In this document: piece by piece, positions 34,581 through 43,694 of the stretch
How positions within the stretch are numbered: position 1 is the stretch's first letter
How the letters are laid out: every line of letters starts with the position of its first letter
DNA from: Cellulophaga sp. RHA19
Lineage (GTDB): Bacteria; Bacteroidota; Bacteroidia; Flavobacteriales; Flavobacteriaceae
Reading direction: 5' to 3'
DNA: 64,000 bases
NCBI RefSeq assembly: GCF_002813425.1
Contig: NZ_PHUL01000001.1
Location: 744,001-808,000 of the forward strand
Notes under the pieces: model-generated
The model's database searches: none
Seen by the model: the letters and a program-made list of their open reading frames with translations, nothing else
Told to the model about the DNA's origin: nothing
Position numbers and translations under genes: made by a program

Positions 34581-36323
34581 ATGAGATTCTTCATTTTATT
34601 CTCTCTTTTTTCAACATTAGCATTTGCCCAATCAACAAGAGACAAGACTATTACAATAGCAAAGCAAAAGCCAGCATTGGTTAAACAATTAAATGATCCA
34701 AAAGGATTTTACGCTACAGTCTTTTCGCAAGACAAAGAGTTAAATACTAAAGAGTACATTTCCAGTCAAAATTTTGGTGCTTACGACTTAAGATTAAGTG
34801 ATTCTATAATTACATTAAACAACTCATATCCTGATTATATATCAGAATTAGAACTACACTACAATTATCCTATTATAAAAATTAAAGATATAAAGGACGA
34901 CAAAGGTAACATCAAACATAATGTTTATATCACGTCTAAAATATCGGCTAGCCAGTTTATAACTGAAAGAGGAAAAGGCATAATATACGAAAGACCTATT
35001 TATTTAAGAGTAACTTCAAATTTAAATGTTGCAATGGATAATGTAACACGATATGATTACTCTAATAAAGTAGATACAAAAGCTAGTACTTTGGTTATAG
35101 AAAACACTACTCCTTACAATTTATCACAAATAACAAGCTTAGACAACAAAGGAAATAGAATAATTAGTCAAGAGTATGTAGATAAAGTGAACAAAGTTCA
35201 AATACATAAGCTAAAAAGAAATGCTGTCAATTTTTTAAGCAAAGCTTTTAAGGTAATAGACATTGAAGAAAATTACTATTTTTATTATCTTAAAAAATGG
35301 AAAGAAAATGACAAAAAAGTAGAAAATTACAATACTATTTTAAAAGATTTTGAATCAGCAATAGTTGTAAAGAATTACAGTAAAGCAAAAGCATCTATTG
35401 CAAAGTGGGAAGAATTTAATTCTACTTTAGATAAAAAAGAAAGAAAACAGAGAAACTTATATTTATATACTTTGTCTAACATAGCTAAAGGATATTATAT
35501 GGCTAATAATTTTGATAAATCTCTGACAGCTATTAAAGAGCTTCAAGCTGGTAGAAAAGACAAGAATTTTTTAATTGGAATTGAAAGAGAAATTAAAAAT
35601 AAGAAGTCAACAAAGAATGATAAAGTACTACATAAACCTTTGTATCCACAATTAAAGATTACAAAATACTATGAAACTAAAAGCATTAACAGAGTTGACA
35701 AAATAAACAGTTTTATTAATAAATATGTAGACGGATTCATTGATATAAACACAGTTTATGAACTAACAAAAACACCATACAATAATAACACTCCAATTTA
35801 CCAATCAAAGAAAACATATTATGCTATAAAAAACATATATGTTCCTAAATTTTACAGTAAAGAAAATAAAGGGTCTAAGGATAAGTTTAAGGAATATAAT
35901 ACTTTTATGAAGGGGCTAAATATTCAAACCCCTGAAAGAGATTTTTTTAGTAAATATTCTTTTAAAGATATTAACACGAGTATTATAAAACCTGACATCA
36001 ATTTACTTAAAGAAACATATCATTTAACAGATTTAGAGAGTAATCTATTTTCAAGTTTAATGAAAAGATATGTAATGCTAATTTTAGCAAGAGAAACGAA
36101 TCCTGACACAGACTTGAGCAAGTTTGAAATAGAAAACGATGAACTTAGGAAACTAATTGAAGATCATATACATATTGAAAAAAAGGACAAGGAATTGACT
36201 ACAGAAGTGCTACTATCATTAAAACTTATAAAAACAATAGAGAATGCAAAAACAATAAGTAGTACTGAGTTTGAAAATGCCCTTCAAAATATAAAAAGCT
36301 ATTGTAAATACCTTTCTATATAA
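34581..36323 (+). CDS. Secreted protein of unknown function
   Basis: The 580-residue protein has a signal peptide (MRFFILFSLFSTLAFAQ). The first 200 residues look beta-rich; the middle (about 210-330) is helical with TPR-like Lys/Tyr-rich helices, and the C-terminal 200 residues are helical. I recognise no family or catalytic motif. The gene diverges from the histidine kinase and ends at its own terminator, so it is likely a single transcription unit. It may belong to the neighbouring uptake locus but nothing proves it. Confidence 0.7.
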   Translation: MRFFILFSLFSTLAFAQSTRDKTITIAKQKPALVKQLNDPKGFYATVFSQDKELNTKEYISSQNFGAYDLRLSDSIITLNNSYPDYISELELHYNYPIIKIKDIKDDKGNIKHNVYITSKISASQFITERGKGIIYERPIYLRVTSNLNVAMDNVTRYDYSNKVDTKASTLVIENTTPYNLSQITSLDNKGNRIISQEYVDKVNKVQIHKLKRNAVNFLSKAFKVIDIEENYYFYYLKKWKENDKKVENYNTILKDFESAIVVKNYSKAKASIAKWEEFNSTLDKKERKQRNLYLYTLSNIAKGYYMANNFDKSLTAIKELQAGRKDKNFLIGIEREIKNKKSTKNDKVLHKPLYPQLKITKYYETKSINRVDKINSFINKYVDGFIDINTVYELTKTPYNNNTPIYQSKKTYYAIKNIYVPKFYSKENKGSKDKFKEYNTFMKGLNIQTPERDFFSKYSFKDINTSIIKPDINLLKETYHLTDLESNLFSSLMKRYVMLILARETNPDTDLSKFEIENDELRKLIEDHIHIEKKDKELTTEVLLSLKLIKTIENAKTISSTEFENALQNIKSYCKYLSI

Positions 36324-36345
36324 AGGTTAAATATAACAAAACATC

Positions 36346-36385
36346 AAATGCCTTATTCATTTTGTAAAATGAATAAGGCATTTTT
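36346..36385 (+). terminator. Strong stem-loop terminator
   Basis: AAATGCCTTATTCAT pairs with ATGAATAAGGCATTT, loop TTTGTAAA, followed by a T-rich tail. Confidence 0.85.
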
Positions 36386-36514
36386 ATTTAATAAAAACCT
36401 TAACAAAAAACCAACATTATTCCTTACTTAAAAACTTAATTGTTCTATATTTTTGTAATACAATTAAAGTGAAATAATACACTTTACACATTTCAACCTA
36501 ACACATAATAAACA

Positions 36515-37234
36515 ATGGAAAATATAAAAGGACAAAAGGCCCTTATTACTGGTGGCAGTAGAGGCCTTGGTAAAGCAACTGCTTTGGCTTTAGCAAAAGA
36601 AGGTGTTGCAATTGCAATAACAGGAAGAAATAAAGAAACGCTAGAAGCAACAGTTGCAGAAATTAAGGCTTTAGGTGTAGATGCAACATATGCTGTTTTT
36701 GATGTTGGTAACCAAGCTGAAGTAAAAAAAGGAATTACATCTATTTTTAATGAGTTTAAAAGCATAGATATTCTAATAAACAACGCTGGCATTGCTGCTT
36801 TTGGATCTTTTAATGATATGGAAGCAGACCAATGGGCTCAAATTATGCAAACCAACGTAATGGGAGTTTACTATGTAACCAAAGAGGTTTTACCACATTT
36901 AATAGAAAAAAACTCTGGTGACATTATTAACATTTCTTCTACAGCAGGTTTAAACGGTAATGCAAATACATCTGCATACTCAGCTTCTAAATTTGCCGTA
37001 ATTGGTATGTCTGAGTCTTTAATGAAAGAAGTTCGTAAAAACAATATTAGAGTAAACACACTTACACCTAGTACAATTGCTTCTGATATGTCTATAGAGC
37101 TAGGCATTGCAGACAGTGATTCTAAAGATAGTGTTTTGCAACCAGAAGACTTTGCAGAGCTTATTGTTGCTGGCTTAAAACTACCTAGAAGAGCTATGCT
37201 TAAAAACGCATCATTATGGTCTACTAATCCATAA
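36515..37234 (+). CDS. SDR family oxidoreductase, FabG-like
   Basis: The 239-residue protein has the classical SDR marks: TGGSRGLG for cofactor binding (residues 13-20), NNAG near 88, catalytic Ser in ISSTAG, and YSASK (Tyr and Lys). It is FabG-like (3-oxoacyl-ACP reductase group) but many such enzymes act on other substrates. It is monocistronic, closed by a terminator. The substrate cannot be read from the sequence. Confidence 0.88.
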   Translation: MENIKGQKALITGGSRGLGKATALALAKEGVAIAITGRNKETLEATVAEIKALGVDATYAVFDVGNQAEVKKGITSIFNEFKSIDILINNAGIAAFGSFNDMEADQWAQIMQTNVMGVYYVTKEVLPHLIEKNSGDIINISSTAGLNGNANTSAYSASKFAVIGMSESLMKEVRKNNIRVNTLTPSTIASDMSIELGIADSDSKDSVLQPEDFAELIVAGLKLPRRAMLKNASLWSTNP

Positions 37235-37244
37235 ATGACTTAAG

Positions 37245-37282
37245 GTATGGCGCTCCTAATATGTAGCGCTATACTTTTTTTT
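37245..37282 (+). terminator. Terminator with T tract
   Basis: GTATGGCGCT pairs with AGCGCTATAC (one mismatch) around a 10-base loop and is followed by eight T. Confidence 0.85.
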
Positions 37283-37317
37283 CAGGTTTATACCATTAAT
37301 AATCTAATGACCACCAA

Positions 37318-37689
37318 ATGCCTTTAGAGAAAAAACCAAATAAACTTGAGTCTAAAAAGAGTTTTTATAAAACTATTGAAAACCATTACAAACCAATAGT
37401 TAATGATAAAATACCAAAAAGTATATTGTCTGATTTATGCCTGTACTTAGCACGCTCACTACACAAATCATACAAGATATTAAGAAAAAAACACCCAAAG
37501 TCTAAAGACCGATATTCTACATTTAAAACAAAAGATCTACAATACCCATTTACACAATACATTATTACAGATTTTTTAAAAGAAAAAGATGCTGTAAATT
37601 ACCGTTCGTATTCAAAAATTATTTTTCAAATGACAGAAAATGAATTTAAAGATTACGAAAAACAAAAACACGCATACGAAACCAAATAA
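37318..37689 (+). CDS. Hypothetical basic protein
   Basis: The 123-residue protein is soluble and rich in Lys (MPLEKKPNKLESKKSFYK...). It has no recognised motif. It ends 3 bases before the VOC protein gene, so the two are probably co-transcribed. The highly basic charge could mean nucleic-acid binding, but that is only a guess. Confidence 0.6.
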   Translation: MPLEKKPNKLESKKSFYKTIENHYKPIVNDKIPKSILSDLCLYLARSLHKSYKILRKKHPKSKDRYSTFKTKDLQYPFTQYIITDFLKEKDAVNYRSYSKIIFQMTENEFKDYEKQKHAYETK

Positions 37690-37692
37690 ACT

Positions 37693-38085
37693 ATGAAACA
37701 CGCTGTAAAGAATGCTACTTTATTAGTTCTTAATTATGATGATGCAATAACATTTTACACTAAAAAGTTAAATTTTATTTTGGTTGAAGATGTACAACTT
37801 GGTGATGGAAAAAGGTGGGTTACAATACAAGCTAAAAACCAGGCTAATTTTGGTTTGGTACTTTCTCTTGCTAGTTCTGAGCTACAAAAAGCAACTGTTG
37901 GCAAGCAAGCTGGTGATGGTGTTGCATTTTTTATGCAGACTGATGACGCCCTAAGAGACTACAACTCTTTTTGTAAAAACGGAGTTGAATTTTTACAAGA
38001 ACCCATAAAACAACCTTATGGTACAGTTGCCATTTTTAAAGATTTGTATGGCAATAAGTGGGATTTAATTCAGCCTACTGAATAA
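37693..38085 (+). CDS. VOC (glyoxalase/bleomycin resistance) family protein
   Basis: The 130-residue protein shows the VOC fold pattern: NATLLVLNYDDAITFYTKKLNFILVED at the start, then VAFFMQTDDA and QPYGTVAIFKDLYGNKWDLIQ at the end. It is one VOC module. These proteins use a metal to handle small molecules, as glyoxalases, dioxygenases or resistance binders. The usual metal-binding His and Glu positions are only partly visible. Substrate unknown. Confidence 0.85.
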   Translation: MKHAVKNATLLVLNYDDAITFYTKKLNFILVEDVQLGDGKRWVTIQAKNQANFGLVLSLASSELQKATVGKQAGDGVAFFMQTDDALRDYNSFCKNGVEFLQEPIKQPYGTVAIFKDLYGNKWDLIQPTE

Positions 38086-38235
38086 TGTAATTAGGCTTTC
38101 TTTTCTTTGTAAAATAGGTAAATCCAAATAATTCTAGAATACCTATAATTAAACGTATTTAAAAGTAGTGCAAAAAATATTACTCCAAAAAAAGTTATCA
38201 GTAATTTTGTAACTCTAAGCTGCTAAATTTCATCT

Positions 38236-39120
38236 ATGAAAAATAAACTTCACATATTTAAAAGCGTTGCACAACACGCAAGTTTTACTAAAGCAGCAGA
38301 ACAGTTATTTATATCACAACCAGCAGTTTCTAAAGCAATAAGAAATTTAGAGGACGATTATAAATGTGCCTTTTTTATTAGAAAAAGAAATTCTATAGAG
38401 CTTACCGCAGATGGCAAAGCTTTTTTGGTTTACGTAAACCAAATTTTAGATATCTACGCAAAAATAGATCAGCAATTTTTATATAAAGAAAAAACATACC
38501 CAGATAAAATTAGTTTTGGAGCAAGTACTACAATTGCAAACTATATTTTACCAAAGGTAATAGCTAAATTTAAAATCCAGTTTCCTAATACAAGTATTAA
38601 AATTGATAGTGAAAACTCTGATGAAATTGAAGAGTTAATTTTAAATCAGCAAATAGATTTTGGAATTACAGAAGGCAAAAACACCAATCCAAAACTACAT
38701 TTTAACAAGTTTATTAAAGATGAAATTGTACTGGTAACCAACAATAAAAATAGCAATCATAAGAAAGGTGTAATTAACTTAAATGAGTTGAAAAACTTAC
38801 CCATAATAGAACGAGAAATAGGTTCTGGCACAAAAAAAATTATTCAGCAATTTCTACAAAAAAATAACATAAAAAAACTAAATACGGTTGTTACCTTAAA
38901 TAGTACCGAAGCCATAAAAAACTACCTATACTACTCTAACAGCTACGCCTTACTTTCTATAAATGCAGTTACAGAAGATTTACTACACAATAAATTAAAA
39001 GTAATAGATATTAAAGATTTTACCATAGAACGCTGGTTTTACTTTGTTTCTAGAACTGGGTACCAAAATGCTACTATGAGTAACTTTGAAAAATACATTC
39101 GCTCTAACTATAACCTTTAG
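38236..39120 (+). CDS. LysR-family regulator next to yeiH-like gene
   Basis: The 294-residue protein has an N-terminal winged helix (FTKAAEQLFISQPAVSKAIRNLE) and a periplasmic-binding-like sensor domain, with the length usual for LysR proteins. It precedes the YeiH-type transporter gene by 77 bases on the same strand. In Enterobacteria, the LysR gene yeiE is also adjacent to yeiH. A candidate -7 box TAATTTTG lies at 38202-38209. It probably activates the transporter gene, which has its own promoter-like boxes in the gap. Confidence 0.88.
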   Translation: MKNKLHIFKSVAQHASFTKAAEQLFISQPAVSKAIRNLEDDYKCAFFIRKRNSIELTADGKAFLVYVNQILDIYAKIDQQFLYKEKTYPDKISFGASTTIANYILPKVIAKFKIQFPNTSIKIDSENSDEIEELILNQQIDFGITEGKNTNPKLHFNKFIKDEIVLVTNNKNSNHKKGVINLNELKNLPIIEREIGSGTKKIIQQFLQKNNIKKLNTVVTLNSTEAIKNYLYYSNSYALLSINAVTEDLLHNKLKVIDIKDFTIERWFYFVSRTGYQNATMSNFEKYIRSNYNL

Positions 39121-39141
39121 TTATACAACATAGCTTTAATG

Positions 39142-39175
39142 TTTGCTAAACAGTTATAGGTTAGCTGTAGTTTTG
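39142..39175 (+). promoter_or_regulatory. Candidate promoter of the yeiH-like gene
   Basis: TTTG (39142-39145) and TAGTTTTG (39168-39175) are separated by 22 bases. The ATG follows at 39198. The surrounding AGTTATA and GTTATAGG bits may be LysR sites. Confidence 0.4.
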
Positions 39176-39197
39176 TATCAGATTAATATAGTTTGAT

Positions 39198-40124
39198 ATG
39201 AAAATCTTAATTACAAAAATTATATACTTCAGCATTGTTTTAGCGGCAATAAGCGGATTAATAAATAGTGCAACTGCTCTAAGTGTAGGTTTTATTTTTA
39301 CTCTCATTTTTAAAAACCCTTTTAAAACGCATAGCCACAAAGCTATTCACTATTTCTTAAAAATATCTGTTATTGGTTTGGGTTTTGGAATGTTTTTAAA
39401 AGAAACCATACAAACGGGCAAGGATGGTTTAAGCCTTACTTTTTTTTCTATTGTGCTAACCGTAAGTTTGGGGTTAATTTTAGCCAAATTTTTAAAGATG
39501 GATCTAAAGCTAGGTCATTTAATAACTTCAGGAACTTCTATTTGTGGTGGTAGCGCCATTGCTGCAATTGCTCCTGTTATAAAGGCTAATGGTAAAATAA
39601 TAAGTATTTCCCTAGGCGTAGTGTTTTTACTTAACTCTGTTGCCCTATTTTTATTTCCTGCTCTAGGTCACTGGCTTGGTCTTAGTCAGTCACAATTTGG
39701 ACTCTGGTGCGCTATTGCCATACACGATACAAGCTCTGTTGTTGGTGCAGCTTTAGATTACGGAGACCAAGCTCTTAAAATTGCAACAACCGTAAAATTA
39801 TCTAGAACATTGTGGATTATTCCTTTGTCTGTCTTATCTATGTTTATCTTTAAAACTAAAGGAGAAAAAATAAAAATTCCTTATTTTATTATACTTTTTA
39901 TCTGTGCTATACTTATAAATAGTTACCATATTCTACCCACTTTTGCTACAACAAACATTGTTTTATACTCTAAACGTTTATTAGTACTTACATTGTTTAT
40001 TGTGGGTACAACCATATCTATAAAAGATTTAAAAACAACAGGGTCAAAACCTATTATTTTAGCCTTTGCATTATGGGTTTTTATATCTGTTTTTTCATTA
40101 GTTTATATTTTGCATATGAGTTAA
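39198..40124 (+). CDS. YeiH/UPF0324 family membrane transporter
   Basis: The 308-residue protein has about nine hydrophobic segments. The family signature is clear: TSICGGSAIAAIAPVIKAN and IHDTSSVVGAALDYG. The family has been suggested to export sulfate or sulfur oxyanions. It is 77 bases after its LysR neighbour and has a candidate promoter of its own. The adjacent minus-strand LysR gene ends 24 bases further on. Confidence 0.9.
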   Translation: MKILITKIIYFSIVLAAISGLINSATALSVGFIFTLIFKNPFKTHSHKAIHYFLKISVIGLGFGMFLKETIQTGKDGLSLTFFSIVLTVSLGLILAKFLKMDLKLGHLITSGTSICGGSAIAAIAPVIKANGKIISISLGVVFLLNSVALFLFPALGHWLGLSQSQFGLWCAIAIHDTSSVVGAALDYGDQALKIATTVKLSRTLWIIPLSVLSMFIFKTKGEKIKIPYFIILFICAILINSYHILPTFATTNIVLYSKRLLVLTLFIVGTTISIKDLKTTGSKPIILAFALWVFISVFSLVYILHMS

Positions 40125-40147
40125 ATAACAATTGGTATATAAACATA

Positions 40148-41044
40148 TTATCCAATAACTTTTCTAAAAAGCCCCTTAATTAAATCAATTTCTGCGTTAT
40201 ATGATGTTTTAGTTCTGCTAGCAAAGTATAATGTATTAGTAAGCTCTTTATGACCCTTCCAAAGTAATTTAACTTTACCCTCTTCAATTTCTTTTTTGCA
40301 TAAAAAATCTGGAATTACAGCTAAACCTTTTGCACTACTTAAACACCTAAGTATAGAGTTTAAGTTAGGAACAATATAGTTAGGCCTAAAATCTGGCCGA
40401 TGACCAAAATTATATTGCCAAAATCGAAACAAATGCTCCATATCACCAGTAGTACCATACCATTTTTCCTGCTTTAAGCAATGTTCTGCTTTAGCATATT
40501 GCTCGGTTTTAATTAATTCCTGAAAAAGCGTATCATCTACCTCACTACCACCAACCAAAATTATAGTTTCATTAGAAAATGGCTCGTAAGTAATGTTTGA
40601 AGCGTTACCCTTATGCGGAGAAATTATTAAATCTAAAATGCCTTTGTCTAAATTTTGTAGCATTTCTTGGTACTCACCAAACCTGATAATAACATTAAAA
40701 GGTAACGTAGAAATGTATTGCTCTAAAGTAATCTGAAAAGTCTCAAAACACATTCCTATACTAATTGTTGGCGTATGTTTCTCTGTGCTTTGCTTATAAT
40801 TCTTTTCAGCTTCCTCTAAAATATGTAATCCTTCAGAAATTACATTGTATAATATCTTACCACGCTCTGTTGGTATCATTTTTCTTCCTGTTCTATCAAA
40901 CAATTTATAACCAACATAACTTTCTAAAGAACTTAAATGTAAACTTACTCCTGGCTGAGAAATATACAATGTATTAGCTGCTTTAGTAAGTGTTCCTGTT
41001 TTATAGATTTCTTTAAAAGTTCTGTACCATTCCAAATTTACCAC
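40148..41044 (-). CDS. LysR-family regulator divergent from mdaB-like gene
   Basis: The 298-residue protein has a LysR N-terminus (TLTKAANTLYISQPGVSLHLSSLES) and a sensor domain. I chose GTG 41044, giving MVNLEWYRTFKEIYKTG, the usual length before the helix-turn-helix; an in-frame TTG at 41071 would add nine residues. It diverges from the mdaB-ygiN-like pair and so probably regulates it, perhaps in response to quinones or electrophiles. Confidence 0.85.
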   Translation of the reverse strand: MVNLEWYRTFKEIYKTGTLTKAANTLYISQPGVSLHLSSLESYVGYKLFDRTGRKMIPTERGKILYNVISEGLHILEEAEKNYKQSTEKHTPTISIGMCFETFQITLEQYISTLPFNVIIRFGEYQEMLQNLDKGILDLIISPHKGNASNITYEPFSNETIILVGGSEVDDTLFQELIKTEQYAKAEHCLKQEKWYGTTGDMEHLFRFWQYNFGHRPDFRPNYIVPNLNSILRCLSSAKGLAVIPDFLCKKEIEEGKVKLLWKGHKELTNTLYFASRTKTSYNAEIDLIKGLFRKVIG

Positions 41045-41112
41045 GAGACAAGTATTAGTATTATAATACAAATGTATAATTTATACTATTTTAATTATAG
41101 TTAAGCAAGATA

Positions 41113-41120
41113 TAACTTTG
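41113..41120 (+). promoter_or_regulatory. Candidate -7 box of the mdaB-like operon
   Basis: TAACTTTG fits TANNTTTG, 24 bases before the start codon. The -33 box is poor, which would suit an activated promoter. The dyad ATACAAATGTAT further upstream (about 41067-41078) may bind the divergent LysR protein. Confidence 0.4.
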
Positions 41121-41144
41121 CCATTTAATTAAAAAAAATATAAA

Positions 41145-41738
41145 ATGAAGCATATCTTTATCATAAATGCAGGACAAAATTTTGGTCATTCTAGCGGACA
41201 ATTTAATAAAACAATAACTAATGCAACTGAAGCTTTTTTTAGCAAGATGCCCAGTACAATGGTAAAAACAACTCATATTGCCAATGGTTATAACGCTAAA
41301 GAAGAAGTAAAAAAATATGTTTGGGCAGATATTATTATTTACCACACACCTATATGGTGGTTTCAAGTACCACATAATTTTAAAAAATACATAGATGTTG
41401 TTTTTACAGAAGGACACAACAATGGTATTTACAGTAGTGACGGAAGACGATCTACAAATCCGAATATAAATTACGGAACGGGTGGACTTATGCACAACAA
41501 AAAGTATATGGTTACAAGTAGTTGGAATGCGCCTAGAACAGCCTTTACTATGCCTGGTGAATTCTTTAATGAAACTAGTGTTGATGACGGACCATTATTT
41601 GGCTTTCATAAAATGAATGCTTTTACTGGAATGACTCCTATTAAAAGTTTTCACTTTCATGATGTAGAAAAAAATGCAGATATAAATAGAGATATGGTAA
41701 TTTATTCGCAACATTTGCAACAGCAATTTAAAGACTAG
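41145..41738 (+). CDS. mdaB: MdaB-like NAD(P)H:quinone reductase
   Basis: The 197-residue flavodoxin-like protein starts MKHIFIINAGQNFGHSSGQFN and has HTPIWWFQVPHNFKKYIDVVF, typical for MdaB (modulator of drug activity B), an FAD-dependent quinone reductase. GRRSTNPNINYGTGG follows near residue 105. It works in the cytoplasm and reduces quinones by two electrons. The next gene, 4 bases on, is YgiN-like, the partner found next to mdaB in other bacteria, which points to a quinol/quinone cycle. Confidence 0.85.
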   Translation: MKHIFIINAGQNFGHSSGQFNKTITNATEAFFSKMPSTMVKTTHIANGYNAKEEVKKYVWADIIIYHTPIWWFQVPHNFKKYIDVVFTEGHNNGIYSSDGRRSTNPNINYGTGGLMHNKKYMVTSSWNAPRTAFTMPGEFFNETSVDDGPLFGFHKMNAFTGMTPIKSFHFHDVEKNADINRDMVIYSQHLQQQFKD

Positions 41739-41742
41739 ATTT

Positions 41743-42030
41743 ATGAAAATTTATGTAACCGCAATAATTAAGAGTAAGCCAGAATTTACTGAAGAGGTTA
41801 AAGCTGCTTTACAAAATATGGTAGTAGAAACCTTAAAAGAAGAAGCCTGTATAAAATATGACTTACAGCAAAGCTTAACAGATAACAATACATTTATTTT
41901 TCATGAGATATGGAAGAATGAAGCTGGTTTAGATTTACACGGGCAACAACCTCACATTGCTAAATTTAAGGTTTTAGCCGCTACAAAGCTCAATGAAAAA
42001 CCAGTTGTTATTAGAACAAAACTGATTTAA
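41743..42030 (+). CDS. YgiN-like antibiotic biosynthesis monooxygenase (quinol oxidase)
   Basis: This 95-residue ABM-domain protein has MKIYVTAIIKSKPEFTEEVKAAL, then EACIKYDLQQSL and FIFHEIWKNEAGLDLHGQQPHIAKF. YgiN oxidises quinols without added cofactors; together with MdaB it forms a redox pair. It is 4 bases after the mdaB-like stop, so one operon. Confidence 0.85.
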   Translation: MKIYVTAIIKSKPEFTEEVKAALQNMVVETLKEEACIKYDLQQSLTDNNTFIFHEIWKNEAGLDLHGQQPHIAKFKVLAATKLNEKPVVIRTKLI

Positions 42031-42072
42031 ATAAGCCACCATTTAAACTTTTAACAGAAATTTAAAATTAAG

Positions 42073-42108
42073 GCTTTTGGAATACTTGTTCCAAAAGCTT
42101 TACCTTTG
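42073..42108 (+). promoter_or_regulatory. Promoter with palindromic operator of the TetR gene
   Basis: GCTTTTGGAA (42073-42082) and TTCCAAAAGC (42089-42098) form a perfect 10-bp inverted repeat with a 6-base spacer. It lies between TTTG (42076-42079) and the -7 box TACCTTTG (42101-42108), so bound TetR would block its own promoter. The ATG is only 4 bases after the -7 box, suggesting a leaderless transcript. Confidence 0.65.
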
Positions 42109-42112
42109 CCGT

Positions 42113-42664
42113 ATGAATAAAAAAGAAACCATATTAAAAGCTGCCTTGGAGTTATTAGTAGAAAACGGTATACACGCTACACCAATGTCTGCAATAGCAA
42201 AAAAAGCAAATACTGGTATGGGAACTATTTATAATTATTTTGAAAACAAGGAAGCTTTAATTAATGCTATTTATGTAGCTATTAAAGAAGAAGAAAAACA
42301 GGTCTTAGATACTGTATTTAATAAAGATTTACCTGTTAAAATTCAGTTTGAGATGTATTATGGTATTGTACTTGACTTTTTTACTAAAAACAGACTATAC
42401 TTTGGTTTTATGGACCAATTGCAAGCATCTCCAATTATTACAGCAGAAAGCAAAAATGTTGGCTACAACGCCATAGAAGGTGCTATATCTCTTCTATTAA
42501 AAGGAAAAAAAGAGCATATTATTAAAAATATAGAAAATGACGAGTTGCTACAATTTATAGGTGGCTCAATACTATCTTATTTAAGATGGATTAATTTACC
42601 TAATAACAATAATAAATCCCTTAAAAACCAAATTGACTTGGTTTGGGATGCGATTAAAGAGTAA
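42113..42664 (+). CDS. TetR-family regulator
   Basis: The 183-residue protein has an N-terminal TetR helix-turn-helix (KAALELLVENGIHATPMSAIAKKANTGMGTIYNYFENKEAL) and a helical ligand domain. I chose ATG 42113; an upstream frame from 42077 would pass through the operator. The palindrome at 42073-42098 is probably its own operator, and a second palindrome lies before the SDR gene, so it is likely to repress both. The ligand is unknown, perhaps an aldehyde or ketone, given the SDR. Confidence 0.88.
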   Translation: MNKKETILKAALELLVENGIHATPMSAIAKKANTGMGTIYNYFENKEALINAIYVAIKEEEKQVLDTVFNKDLPVKIQFEMYYGIVLDFFTKNRLYFGFMDQLQASPIITAESKNVGYNAIEGAISLLLKGKKEHIIKNIENDELLQFIGGSILSYLRWINLPNNNNKSLKNQIDLVWDAIKE

Positions 42665-42682
42665 AAAAATTTGTTTAACAAT

Positions 42683-42702
42683 TGGAATGAATATTCAGTC
42701 CA
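42683..42702 (+). promoter_or_regulatory. Palindromic operator before the SDR gene
   Basis: TGGAATGAATATTCAGTCCA is a 20-base palindrome with one mismatched pair (A/G), with core TGAATATTCA. It lies 20 bases upstream of the SDR start codon and is in the usual place for TetR control. Confidence 0.6.
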
Positions 42703-42722
42703 TAAAATAAAATTACACAAAA

Positions 42723-43583
42723 ATGAAAAAAAACGTATTAATTACAGGAACATCAACAGGAGTAGGATTAGAATCTGCAATACTGTTTGCTAAAAACGGA
42801 TACAAAGTATACGCTACAATGCGCAACCTTGAAAAAAGTAATGCACTAAAAGAAAGCATAAAAAAAGACGATCTAGATATAGATATTTTAGAGTTAGATG
42901 TAACTAAGCAAGAAACAATAACTAAAGCTGTAGAAACAATTATTAGCAAAGATGGTAAGTTAGATGTATTACTAAACAATGCAGGAGCAGGTTTTGGAAA
43001 AACAATTGAACAAGCAACAGAAAAAGAGATAGAATGGGTAACAAACGTAAACTATTTAGGTGTTGTTTACACAACTAAAACAGTATTGCCATATATGAGA
43101 AAGCAAAAAAGTGGCCATATAATTACTCTAAGTTCTGTAGGTGGTTTGGTTGGCCAGCCATTTAACGAATTATATTGTGGTGCTAAATTTGCGGTAGAAG
43201 GCTTTATAGAGTCCTTAGCAACCTATGTTAGCCCCAGCTTTAACATTAACTTCTCTATTATAGAACCAGGAGGAATTTCTACAGAATTTATGACTTCTGC
43301 CATAAAAAATACGGCTGTTAAAGGTGAATTTGCAACTGGAGAATATGCTCCTATTTTTCAAAAATATATGGAAGGCAACCAACAAAGAGCTAATGAAACT
43401 TCAGAAAGTACATACCAAACTCCATTACAAGTAGCAGAAGTAATTGCAGAGATATCAAACAACGAGCAGCCTCCTTTACGAGTAAGAACATCTGCATGGG
43501 CAGAAGATTTTACCAAATTAAAGACTGCGTTAGATCCAGATGGATTGAAACAAGTACAACAAATAACAAAAACATTTTTATAG
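42723..43583 (+). CDS. SDR family NAD(P)-dependent oxidoreductase
   Basis: The 286-residue protein has TGTSTGVG for cofactor binding, LLNNAGAGFG, and YCGAKFA (Tyr and Lys). It has a C-terminal extension of about 40 residues compared with short SDRs. It lies 58 bases after the TetR gene and is preceded by a palindrome, so it is probably the target of that repressor. The substrate is unknown. Confidence 0.87.
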   Translation: MKKNVLITGTSTGVGLESAILFAKNGYKVYATMRNLEKSNALKESIKKDDLDIDILELDVTKQETITKAVETIISKDGKLDVLLNNAGAGFGKTIEQATEKEIEWVTNVNYLGVVYTTKTVLPYMRKQKSGHIITLSSVGGLVGQPFNELYCGAKFAVEGFIESLATYVSPSFNINFSIIEPGGISTEFMTSAIKNTAVKGEFATGEYAPIFQKYMEGNQQRANETSESTYQTPLQVAEVIAEISNNEQPPLRVRTSAWAEDFTKLKTALDPDGLKQVQQITKTFL

Positions 43584-43593
43584 TAAAACAAAA

Positions 43594-43621
43594 AACGGCT
43601 TGGATTAATTTCCAAGCCGTT
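43594..43621 (+). terminator. Stem-loop after SDR gene
   Basis: AACGGCTTGGA and TCCAAGCCGTT pair around a 6-base loop. There is no long T tract. It could serve both the SDR gene and the convergent thioesterase gene. Confidence 0.65.
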
Positions 43622-43694
43622 CTTACATATACTCATCAGTATAAAAAATATAAATAATTTATTTTAAACTATTTACAATAAAATATACTAGTTG

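Noticed and set aside
41044..41071. TTG start for the LysR-type protein at 41071
   Set aside because: GTG 41044 gives the normal distance to the helix-turn-helix; the nine extra residues are not LysR-like.
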